DNA of 64,000 nt from Parasphingorhabdus halotolerans (GTDB lineage: Bacteria; Pseudomonadota; Alphaproteobacteria; Sphingomonadales; Sphingomonadaceae). Shown piece by piece: positions 56,847 to 64,000 of this stretch (the stretch's first letter is position 1; every line of letters starts with the position of its first letter). The notes under the pieces are model-generated. The model was not told where the DNA came from, searched no databases, and was given only the letters and a program-made list of their open reading frames with translations. The stretch spans positions 2,170,001 through 2,234,000 of the forward strand of contig NZ_CP051217.1 of NCBI RefSeq assembly GCF_012516475.1, read 5' to 3'. The position numbers and the translations under genes are program-made.

Positions 56847-58123
56847 GGCCACCTCGAACAATGGCGATTTCGGGCTGAAGTAGCGATTTGGTTCCCGCAC
56901 TGGCCAAGAAGCCCGATTATTTACGGGACGCGCCGGCCCGTTTTGGTGTGGTTCAGGCCTTCTGTGGGGTCTCTGGCCTCTGGCCTCATGTGGCGACGGC
57001 TGCCGCCCTTTCCAGCACCACCAGACGGCGCATGTTATAGGCTAGGTTCTGCATCCCGATCTTCACGCCTGCCCGGATGATGCCGATGGTGCGGACAAAC
57101 TTTCCGCCCATGCTGTTGTGCTGGTTGCCAAACACATGCTCGACCCGTGCACGGACTTTTGAGCGGGTCTTGTTGGCGGCTTCCTGGCGCGGCGTGAGCG
57201 GCTTGCCCCGATTGCCGCGCCGGTGGATATGGCTCTTCATCGCGCGCTCGGCGAGCATCTCCTCACTCTCTTTGCTGCGATAGGCGCTATCGGCCGACAC
57301 GCCGCTGGCGGTGTTATCAGGGTCAAGCACATCCTCTAGCTTCTGGCTGTCATGCACCGAGGCCGTGCTGACCGCGTAACGCCGCACCAGCTTGTGCCGA
57401 CGGTCGATGTTGATGTGATTCTTGTAGCCGAAGTGCGACTTCCCATGCTTCTTCGTCCAGCGCGCATCCTTGTCTTTCTGGCGGTTCTTGGCGGGGTGTG
57501 CCTCCCAGTCTGCTGGCGTTCTCCCGGCTTTGACCGTCATATTATCATCGCGCGTGTTGCGCTGGCGCGGGGCCGGAACGATGGTCGCATCGATGATCTG
57601 ACCGCCCATCGCAAGATAGCCCTTTGCTTTGAGGTAGCTGTCAAACTGATTGAACAGCCCCTCAACCGCCCCGGCTTTGCCGAGCGCTTCCCGATATAGC
57701 CACAGCGTTTTGGCATCTGGCACCGCATCTTCCAGTCCCAACCCGACGAACCGCATGAACGACAGCCGGTCGCGCAACTGATATTCCATCGCGTCGTCCG
57801 ACAGATTGTAGAGCGCCTGAAGCACCAATGCCTTGAAGATCAGCACCTCATCCCAAGGCTTGCGGCCCGCCAAACTCTTACGGTCAGCGTCTGCACGCTG
57901 CAACCCGCCCTTCACCAGAGCTGACTTCAGCTTGACCCGGAACAGCTCAAAGGGAACCGCCGCCAATATCGCCACCAAAGGATCAGACTTCGCGTCCAGC
58001 CCCTCATAGCGATGCTCCAAATCAAAAAATCCCCGCTGGCTCATGATCCAAATTCCCCCGTTGCGTCAGAACCCTTGAATCGGATTTTGATCGCTCTGGG
58101 AAGGACTATATTTCGAGGTGGCC
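56847..58123 (-). mobile_element. IS5-group element B, copy 2 (1277 bp)
   Basis: Same inverted repeats as copy 1, in opposite orientation. Flanked by perfect TTAA duplications (56843-56846, 58124-58127), which fix the ends and the 4-bp target duplication for this element. The TTAA on the right includes the stop codon of the sulfotransferase gene, which is therefore preserved. Confidence 0.95.
56986..58044 (-). CDS. IS5-group transposase (element B, copy 2)
   Basis: 352-aa DDE transposase, protein identical to copies 1 and 3. DNA matches copy 3 at the one silent site where copy 1 differs. Intact DDE motif (IIDATIVP, SADSAYRS, RARVEHVF). Likely active; the only copy with a clean target duplication, so probably a direct product of transposition here. 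Confidence 0.94.
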   Translation of the reverse strand: MSQRGFFDLEHRYEGLDAKSDPLVAILAAVPFELFRVKLKSALVKGGLQRADADRKSLAGRKPWDEVLIFKALVLQALYNLSDDAMEYQLRDRLSFMRFVGLGLEDAVPDAKTLWLYREALGKAGAVEGLFNQFDSYLKAKGYLAMGGQIIDATIVPAPRQRNTRDDNMTVKAGRTPADWEAHPAKNRQKDKDARWTKKHGKSHFGYKNHINIDRRHKLVRRYAVSTASVHDSQKLEDVLDPDNTASGVSADSAYRSKESEEMLAERAMKSHIHRRGNRGKPLTPRQEAANKTRSKVRARVEHVFGNQHNSMGGKFVRTIGIIRAGVKIGMQNLAYNMRRLVVLERAAAVAT

Positions 58124-59203
58124 TTAAATTGCTCCACTAGTTTGATGTATTAGGTTTTTGGGCGATTGACGTAGACGTTCCCACAGCTCGCCTGCTTCTT
58201 TAGGCAATCCGAAGGAATCGTGGGGCCGATTCTGGTAAAATTCATTGGGATCGTTCAAGTTTGTTCGCGCAATGCCCAAAAAAGCTGCGAGTCTATCAGC
58301 CATCTTATCTGGAGCCGCTGAAGCCGCATCATGGTCGAAAAACATGACCTGGTCGTGAGGGTTGTCGAGCAAGAAACCATAGCACGCCATCCAATATGCG
58401 AACCAAAAATCAGTGCTTTCCGCTTGTGAGACATTCCACATTTTCATCCCGGGATAGTTGATGATCTTCATTCCTTTACCGAATTCATAGTGGCCTAGAT
58501 CGTCCATATAACGTTTATTGAATCTGCTAATTTCCTGAGAGCTGTCGCTGCGGATGTGCCGCTTTATAAGCGAAGCGACATGAGCAACCGGGTGGCGAAA
58601 AGGCACAAGAATTTTAGCATTAGGATAAATTTTTGTAATCAACGAAAGTCTAGCGATTCCGGCATTATTTTTGATCAACAACCGGTTCGCCAGAGGATTG
58701 TCATACTTCCGAGCCAAAATAACTTTACGGCCCCAAGAGCGCAACGCAGCCGTTGCCTCAGGCTTTTCGTCTAGCGTTTCCCAGAGGTTGATTTGATCAT
58801 TAGAATAATGTTCGGGATAATATTGTTTCCAAATTATTTCTTCAAACGCTTCAGGACTGTCGGCGTCAATGGTTATGCCATCCCCATGCCCTCGTTCAAG
58901 AGGTTCGAGGGCTAACTGTCGAGGTCTAGAGAAATGCCTCCAAGCCAAGGGTGTAGTGGGGAACGGCATATCACGGTATGAGGGACTCGCCATCGTTAAA
59001 GTCGAATCAAGATAACGCAGCAAGATAGTTGTACCGCTGCGAGCTAAGCCGCAAATATAAATCGGATCAATATTCTCGATCTCATCAAATTTCCCAAAGC
59101 GACCACTTTGTTCCAATTCTTCCATCATAAATCGAACTGGTTTGGAAAAAGCCAACCGATGGACCAATCGATCAATACCGCTATATTTTTGCTTATCCCT
59201 CAA
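58124..59203 (-). CDS. sulfotransferase family protein
   Basis: 359 aa. PAPS-binding 5'-phosphosulfate loop at about residues 48-60 (YICGLARSGTTILLRYLDS) and a 3'-phosphate segment ILVPFRHPVAHVASLIKRH. Further SYRDMPFPTTPLAW and FDHDAASAAPDKMADRLAAF fit the bacterial sulfotransferase_3 group. It would sulfate a carbohydrate or lipid. The start is probably TTG 59203, one base after the stop region of the next upstream gene; a downstream Met lies at residue 26. Its stop TAA is inside the TTAA target duplication of element B copy 2. Confidence 0.85.
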   Translation of the reverse strand: MRDKQKYSGIDRLVHRLAFSKPVRFMMEELEQSGRFGKFDEIENIDPIYICGLARSGTTILLRYLDSTLTMASPSYRDMPFPTTPLAWRHFSRPRQLALEPLERGHGDGITIDADSPEAFEEIIWKQYYPEHYSNDQINLWETLDEKPEATAALRSWGRKVILARKYDNPLANRLLIKNNAGIARLSLITKIYPNAKILVPFRHPVAHVASLIKRHIRSDSSQEISRFNKRYMDDLGHYEFGKGMKIINYPGMKMWNVSQAESTDFWFAYWMACYGFLLDNPHDQVMFFDHDAASAAPDKMADRLAAFLGIARTNLNDPNEFYQNRPHDSFGLPKEAGELWERLRQSPKNLIHQTSGAI

Positions 59204-59204
59204 C

Positions 59205-59582
59205 TTAGAACCGTGTTGCAGCTAGGAATACAAAAAAAGTCACGACCAATAACACGGGATCGGTACTGGCCGACCACAATGCTCCAACGCTGGTCCATCC
59301 TAAGAGCAACGCGGCTATTGTTGGCAAAGCAGACAGCGCTACCAGTGCGATTAATAAGGGAACGGATATTGCAATATAACGCATTAAATCAATGGTCGAG
59401 CGCCGCGCAGCCATTTCTTTTGTACGATCAGAAACATGTGCTTGCCTCAGTTGACCGAGAGTCCCTCTGGTGGTCGTAAATATCGCGCGCGTTCGCTCCC
59501 AAAGCCCACTGCGTTGAAAAATTAGACCGAAAATTACTGAACTTACCACCAAAAGTGCCGCTTCAGTCATCCGAAGTTTCAA
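59205..59582 (-). CDS. hypothetical membrane protein, sulfotransferase operon
   Basis: 125 aa. N-terminal hydrophobic segment (AALLVVSSVIFGLIF), a basic linker (QLRQAHVSDRTKEMAARRST), then two or three helices (YIAISVPLLIALVALSALPTI, DPVLLVVTFFVFLAATRF). Lies between the small YLGPGSG protein (20-nt overlap) and the sulfotransferase (adjacent), so the three are likely co-translated. No known family recognised. Confidence 0.65.
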   Translation of the reverse strand: MKLRMTEAALLVVSSVIFGLIFQRSGLWERTRAIFTTTRGTLGQLRQAHVSDRTKEMAARRSTIDLMRYIAISVPLLIALVALSALPTIAALLLGWTSVGALWSASTDPVLLVVTFFVFLAATRF

Positions 59583-59823
59583 CAGAGTTTTCCGTTTCCT
59601 TCCGGCCTCCGCGAAGTTTGTTGATTAGCCGCTTTATCGGATACCAGATGAAGCCGACTATACCCAATCCAATCACTCCGACCAGGGCAAGTATCGAACC
59701 GATAGCCGTCAAGCCGGAACCAGGTCCCAGATAGGCTTGGGCTGGATCGGGAATTAAAACGAACAGCGACATCACAAGTCCCGTCGCTTTGGCTAGAAAC
59801 ACAGGGCCATATTTCGTTTTCAT
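59563..59823 (-). CDS. small exported membrane protein with YLGPGSG motif
   Basis: 86 aa from the ATG at 59823. A signal sequence (ATGLVMSLFVLIPDPAQA) is followed directly by YLGPGSGLTAIGSILALVGV and a membrane segment ending VGFIWYPIKRLINKLRGG. Proteins with an AYLGPG(A/S)G start are found beside sulfotransferase and polysaccharide genes in alphaproteobacteria; their role is unknown. First gene of the three-gene minus unit, 66 nt from the divergent arylsulfotransferase-like gene. Confidence 0.7.
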   Translation of the reverse strand: MKTKYGPVFLAKATGLVMSLFVLIPDPAQAYLGPGSGLTAIGSILALVGVIGLGIVGFIWYPIKRLINKLRGGRKETENSVETSDD

Positions 59824-59889
59824 CTCGGAATTCTCTTCTCTAATGTATGTTTTGTCGCCATAGCAAAAAACCAATCGAAAATAGATTGT

Positions 59890-61247
59890 ATGTCAAAAAA
59901 AATATCTATCATCAGCTTCTTGCTTCTACTCATTCTTGGGTCACATGCCAGCGGTTTGATATCAGCACATCGACATTTGGGTAGTTACGATGTTTTCAAA
60001 TCAGTATTGTCCGCCTATCACGCATTGCGGGCTATCGAGAATAGCAATGTCCCCCGAATCTCGCGGATTTTGAACAAGACCGTAGACTGACGTCAAAATC
60101 GCGCTTTAGCCAGCTAGATCCTAACGGTAGCGATATTTTGGTCGCAGGAGGCATCAGTCAATTTCTGGATATTTGCCCCAGCCCGGGATGTTTGGCCGTA
60201 CAATATGACCGAAAAGGAAATGTGGTTCGAAAATGGCCGTTAAAATCGAGCGCTCTTCTGGATGCAAAATCCGTAGTTGAAGGGAAATTTTCATATGGAG
60301 GAAATGATCCAACTAAAAATATCTCTGTTGTCGGACTGCAAATGTTCAAAAATGGTGATTTGCTTGTTTCATTAGCATTGCGCAACAGTTTTCCATACGG
60401 GTGGGGGCTAGCGAGAATTGATAGCGAAGGCAATGTAGTCTGGCGAAAGCGCGATTTTTATCACCACTGGGCGAAATTAACTGTCAATGGCGACATTTAT
60501 AGCCCGTTTTATGAAATTCGCGATGATCATCAATATCAAGGCGTTCCCAAAGAAATTCAATTAGACCTAATATGCCCTAAGCCAGACAAACAATTCGCCG
60601 ACTTTGTTCATGTTTTGGGGCACGATGGAAGAATAAAAAAGCGGATAGATCTAGTTCGGTTAGTTGCCAATAACAAACGCTATAATAGCTTGCTGGCGCG
60701 AAGCAGAGATTCATGCGATCCCCTACATCTCAATTTTGTCGACGTAGCCTCGCCAGAAGAGGCGGCCGAAACAGATTGGCTTGAAACTGGTGACATGCTT
60801 TTATCGTTCAAAGCGATTAGCGCGGTGATGGTAATCAGCGCAGATGGCCAACTAATCAAACGTGCTTTTTCCGGTAGTTTTGCCGTGCAGCATAGCGCGC
60901 AATTCGTGGAAAACGGTAAGATCCTGTTGTTTGATAATATGGGAGCTTCTGAAAGTTCACTCTCTTCACGTCTGATACAAATTGACCTTAAGGATGGATC
61001 GGAAAAAGTATTGTATTCTCGTCAAAATCCGGCTGAATATTCCATCAATGCAGGTAACATTAGCCTTTCAGCCGACGGTAAAAGGGCGTTGTTAAGCTAT
61101 ACTCGCACCGGTCATGCAATCGAATTAGAACTGACAACCGGAAAAAGAATATCGACCTATGATCATGCGCATCCGATTCCAGCTACGAAAAATAAAAAGC
61201 AAATTTTCTATCTATTCGGAGCTTGGTTTGTGAAAAATGACCGCTGA
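59890..61247 (+). pseudogene. arylsulfotransferase-like secreted protein, frame broken at a C run
   Basis: Signal peptide (IISFLLLLILGSHASG) in the first frame (59890-60090). The second frame, read from about 60060, has FEQDRRLTSKSRFSQLDPNG, GLARIDSEGNVVWRKRDFYH, QMFKNGDLLVSLALRN and FSGSFAVQHSAQFVENGKIL, all typical of the Arylsulfotransferase_2 (ASST) propeller. The join is the run of five C at 60051-60055; one extra C gives NVPPNLADFEQDRR and a 452-aa protein. The conserved His of ASST may be the one in HHWAKL. Would transfer sulfate between phenolic or carbohydrate acceptors in the periplasm. Element B copy 3 begins 5 nt after its stop. Confidence 0.75.
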
Positions 61248-61252
61248 CGTTA

Positions 61253-62529
61253 GGCCACCTCGAAATATAGTCCTTCCCAGAGCGATCAAAATCCGATTCA
61301 AGGGTTCTGACGCAACGGGGGAATTTGGATCATGAGCCAGCGGGGATTTTTTGATTTGGAGCATCGCTATGAGGGGCTGGACGCGAAGTCTGATCCTTTG
61401 GTGGCGATATTGGCGGCGGTTCCCTTTGAGCTGTTCCGGGTCAAGCTGAAGTCAGCTCTGGTGAAGGGCGGGTTGCAGCGTGCAGACGCTGACCGTAAGA
61501 GTTTGGCGGGCCGCAAGCCTTGGGATGAGGTGCTGATCTTCAAGGCATTGGTGCTTCAGGCGCTCTACAATCTGTCGGACGACGCGATGGAATATCAGTT
61601 GCGCGACCGGCTGTCGTTCATGCGGTTCGTCGGGTTGGGACTGGAAGATGCGGTGCCAGATGCCAAAACGCTGTGGCTATATCGGGAAGCGCTCGGCAAA
61701 GCCGGGGCGGTTGAGGGGCTGTTCAATCAGTTTGACAGCTACCTCAAAGCAAAGGGCTATCTTGCGATGGGCGGTCAGATCATCGATGCGACCATCGTTC
61801 CGGCCCCGCGCCAGCGCAACACGCGCGATGATAATATGACGGTCAAAGCCGGGAGAACGCCAGCAGACTGGGAGGCACACCCCGCCAAGAACCGCCAGAA
61901 AGACAAGGATGCGCGCTGGACGAAGAAGCATGGGAAGTCGCACTTCGGCTACAAGAATCACATCAACATCGACCGTCGGCACAAGCTGGTGCGGCGTTAC
62001 GCGGTCAGCACGGCCTCGGTGCATGACAGCCAGAAGCTAGAGGATGTGCTTGACCCTGATAACACCGCCAGCGGCGTGTCGGCCGATAGCGCCTATCGCA
62101 GCAAAGAGAGTGAGGAGATGCTCGCCGAGCGCGCGATGAAGAGCCATATCCACCGGCGCGGCAATCGGGGCAAGCCGCTCACGCCGCGCCAGGAAGCCGC
62201 CAACAAGACCCGCTCAAAAGTCCGTGCACGGGTCGAGCATGTGTTTGGCAACCAGCACAACAGCATGGGCGGAAAGTTTGTCCGCACCATCGGCATCATC
62301 CGGGCAGGCGTGAAGATCGGGATGCAGAACCTAGCCTATAACATGCGCCGTCTGGTGGTGCTGGAAAGGGCGGCAGCCGTCGCCACATGAGGCCAGAGGC
62401 CAGAGACCCCACAGAAGGCCTGAACCACACCAAAACGGGCCGGCGCGTCCCGTAAATAATCGGGCTTCTTGGCCAGTGCGGGAACCAAATCGCTACTTCA
62501 GCCCGAAATCGCCATTGTTCGAGGTGGCC
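61253..62529 (+). mobile_element. IS5-group element B, copy 3 (1277 bp)
   Basis: Identical ends to copies 1 and 2, same orientation as copy 1. Flanking 4-mers GTTA and TCCA do not match, so the target duplication is missing. Its right end abuts element A copy 2, whose outer 22 bp are gone. Confidence 0.93.
61332..62390 (+). CDS. IS5-group transposase (element B, copy 3)
   Basis: 352-aa transposase with the same protein as copies 1 and 2 and intact DDE motif. ATG 61332. DNA carries C at 61533 like copy 2. Likely active, and able to recombine with copy 1 (direct repeat) and copy 2 (inverted repeat). Confidence 0.94.
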   Translation: MSQRGFFDLEHRYEGLDAKSDPLVAILAAVPFELFRVKLKSALVKGGLQRADADRKSLAGRKPWDEVLIFKALVLQALYNLSDDAMEYQLRDRLSFMRFVGLGLEDAVPDAKTLWLYREALGKAGAVEGLFNQFDSYLKAKGYLAMGGQIIDATIVPAPRQRNTRDDNMTVKAGRTPADWEAHPAKNRQKDKDARWTKKHGKSHFGYKNHINIDRRHKLVRRYAVSTASVHDSQKLEDVLDPDNTASGVSADSAYRSKESEEMLAERAMKSHIHRRGNRGKPLTPRQEAANKTRSKVRARVEHVFGNQHNSMGGKFVRTIGIIRAGVKIGMQNLAYNMRRLVVLERAAAVAT

Positions 62530-62533
62530 TCCA

Positions 62534-63396
62534 GTTTAATATCATGGTTTTGCGATGCGCCGCGTCAGGAGTTGGACGGAGGCCATGAAGATCCATGCCG
62601 TTGCCGAAGCGATAGATTGCTCGAAGTCCTTGGCAAGGCGGCGGTTGCGGTTCAACCATGCGAAAGTGCGTTCGACGACCCATCGGCGGGGGAGAACGAT
62701 GAAGCCTTTTGCGCGATCTGACCGTTTGATAATCTCGATGGTCCAGTCGCCGATTTTTGTCAGTGCCTTTCTGAGCTTGTCGCCTGCATAGCCGCCATCG
62801 GCGAAGACATGACGCAGCCACGGGAAGGTGGAACGGATGTTGGCGAGCACAAGCGGCGCGCCATCGCGGTCTTGTATGTCGGCGCTGTGGATGACGGCAT
62901 GAACCAGAAAGCCATTGGTATCGGTAATGATATGGCGCTTTCTGCCTTTGGTCTTCTTGCCCGCGTCATAGCCGCGTATCCCGCCGCTTTCTGTCGTTTT
63001 GACCGACTGGCTATCGATGACACCAGCGCTGGGCGAGGCTTCACTGCCTTGCGCTATTCGCGCATCCTGGATCAGGTAATGGTTGATCCGCGCCCATGTG
63101 CCATCGTCGCGCCAGAGGTAAAAATAGTGCTGCACCGTGGTTGCTGGGGGAAAGCCCGGTGGCATCATCCGCCAAGGCAGGCCACCGCGCAGCATATACA
63201 GCATTGCCTCAACGATCCGCCGCATCGGCCAATTGCGCGGACGACCGACATGGCTGGGCCGGGGGAAGAACGGTTCCAACACCGTCCATTCCCCATCGGT
63301 CCTTTGCGAAGTTTTGTCACTTGCGTTGAATCAATGACTTGGGACGGCGTCAAGCTAAACCGCTGATACCACTCAACTTAGTTTTCGGTCAGTCAC
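62534..63396 (-). mobile_element. IS5-family element A, copy 2 (left end missing)
   Basis: Right terminus identical to copy 1 (…GGTCAGTCAC), but the left 22 bp including the inverted repeat are replaced by the end of element B copy 3. The transposase gene is complete, yet the element can no longer move by itself. Confidence 0.88.
62542..63282 (-). CDS. IS5-family transposase (element A, copy 2)
   Basis: 246 aa (longer if a start upstream of EWTVLEPFFP is used). IS5-type DDE transposase: SPSAGVIDSQSVKTTESGG (first Asp), GYDAGKKTKGRKRHIITDT, HVFADGGYAGDKLRK (second Asp) and [20 protein letters not shown] (Glu). No ATG at the expected N-terminus; GTG 63285 or TTG 63282 must be used. Undamaged coding sequence, in contrast to copy 1. 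Confidence 0.88.
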   Translation of the reverse strand: MLEPFFPRPSHVGRPRNWPMRRIVEAMLYMLRGGLPWRMMPPGFPPATTVQHYFYLWRDDGTWARINHYLIQDARIAQGSEASPSAGVIDSQSVKTTESGGIRGYDAGKKTKGRKRHIITDTNGFLVHAVIHSADIQDRDGAPLVLANIRSTFPWLRHVFADGGYAGDKLRKALTKIGDWTIEIIKRSDRAKGFIVLPRRWVVERTFAWLNRNRRLAKDFEQSIASATAWIFMASVQLLTRRIAKP

Positions 63397-63787
63397 TAAA
63401 AAAGACCAGAAAATGAAGCCTACTGTCTGCAAAAGAATCAACTGTTGGGGTATCGGAGGAATGCGAGATAGACATGAACACGGCCGACCTTGTTCGGATG
63501 CACGGTGTTTGAGAAGCGATGCTAAATAGTTGGAAACTTGGAATGTTAAAGTCGATGTCTCAAAGGCCCGGCGGCTTAATGCGCTTGAATCAGAGAATAG
63601 GAAGCTCATCAGGGTTTGGCTGACCCGATGCCAGAGATGCGGATTCGAAAAGCCTACGCTCAAAATACCGCAGTGTCGGTTGTCTCATATCTAAAAGCTA
63701 CGCATACGCACAAATCGAGCTCGGATTTGATACATTGACGCTCTTTGGTGTCAAATCGAAAAAGCAGGTGCTTTTGCGCTAATCTAG
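63397..63787. other. 391-bp stretch without recognisable gene
   Basis: Lies between element A copy 2 and element C copy 2. A 96-codon open frame on the minus strand (63373-63663) starts inside the IS end and resembles nothing known, so it is not called. The sequence may be a leftover of a gene destroyed by the insertions. Confidence 0.5.
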
Positions 63788-64000
63788 GCTCAGGACTCAT
63801 TGATCACAACCATTAGCAGACGGTTGCTGCGATACAGATAGCAGAGAAGAAGGTGTGGGCGCATCTGTCGTATCTGGTGGCGACGCGTCTCCAGTCCTTG
63901 ATCCGGCCAAAGATATTCTCGATCTTGTGGCGCTGTTTGTAGAGGCTTTTGTCATAATGGTGCTGCACCTTTCGGTTGGAGCGTGGTGGAATGCACGCCG
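63788..64000 (-). mobile_element. IS5-family (IS427-type) element C, copy 2, cut by window edge
   Basis: Begins with GCTCAGGAC after CTAG (63784-63787) and is the reverse complement of the right part of copy 1 as far as visible. Orientation opposite to copy 1, so the pair is inverted around the 11.7 kb between them. Confidence 0.92.
63813..64000 (-). CDS. IS427-type transposase C-terminus (element C, copy 2), partial
   Basis: 3' end of the second transposase frame, stop TAA at 63815-63813. It encodes the same end as copy 1 (HKIENIFGRIKDWRRVATRY ... ICIAATVC). The 5' part is outside the window. Confidence 0.9.
   Translation of the reverse strand, partial: ACIPPRSNRKVQHHYDKSLYKQRHKIENIFGRIKDWRRVATRYDRCAHTFFSAICIAATVC

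Noticed and set aside
63373..63663. 96-codon minus-strand open frame
   Set aside because: Begins inside the IS end, no ribosome binding site and no recognisable domain.
1..64000. CRISPR array or rRNA operon
   Set aside because: No regularly spaced direct repeats with unique spacers and no rRNA-like sequence were seen; the repeats in 48-64 kb are insertion sequences.

Overview
The window looks like a chromosome segment of an alphaproteobacterium, most likely order Sphingomonadales (Sphingopyxis / Sphingorhabdus / Parasphingorhabdus-like). This is inferred from moderate GC, a DUF1134/EipA-type envelope protein, a Rcc01079-type spike base protein, a zinc-ribbon protein next to ftsEX and the general style of the proteins; no rRNA gene is present to settle it.

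Layout. 1-3.8 kb: a minus-strand fatty-acid beta-oxidation operon (acyl-CoA dehydrogenase, thiolase, FadJ-like protein running off the left edge). 3.9-5.5 kb: FMN reductase and a UDP-glucuronate 4-epimerase. 5.7-7.2 kb: a phage/GTA-like spike base protein coupled to an SGNH hydrolase. 7.5-19.7 kb: an exopolysaccharide locus with a plus-strand operon (priming glycosyltransferase, short Wza, outer-membrane barrel, Wzc kinase) converging on a six-gene minus-strand operon (two GT4, Wzx, acyltransferase, Wzy, GT2) in which every junction is a 4-nt overlap. A tRNA-Leu(GAG) closes it. 20-28.3 kb: ftsEX, YdcF, PlsC, tyrA-hisC and metX-metW. 28.3-29.7 kb: a YefM-YoeB toxin-antitoxin pair and an AT-rich orphan gene. 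29.7-48.3 kb: housekeeping genes (prfC, a mutarotase, pheST, rplT/rpmI, hisN, prs, nadE, gltX, tonB, ribD, ribE, eipA-like).

From the tRNA-Ser(GCT) at 48.6 kb to the right edge the DNA is an insertion-sequence-rich accessory region: three copies of a 1277-bp IS5-group element, two copies of an 885-bp IS5-family element (one with a nonsense mutation, one truncated), two copies of an 845-bp IS427-type element in inverted orientation (the second cut by the window edge), one related 843-bp element and an IS3 remnant. Between them lie intact surface or polysaccharide genes: a Tat-exported beta-helix lyase-like protein with a tail-spike-type insert, a repeat-rich tail-fibre-like protein, a sulfotransferase with two small membrane proteins, and a divergent arylsulfotransferase-like protein. 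Together with the EPS locus they suggest secretion, trimming and sulfation of a surface polysaccharide.

Five conserved genes (metX, prfC, the mutarotase, gltX, the arylsulfotransferase) are each broken by the apparent loss of one G/C in a homopolymer run, and adding one base restores a full-length protein each time. This points to systematic homopolymer errors in the sequence rather than five real inactivations.
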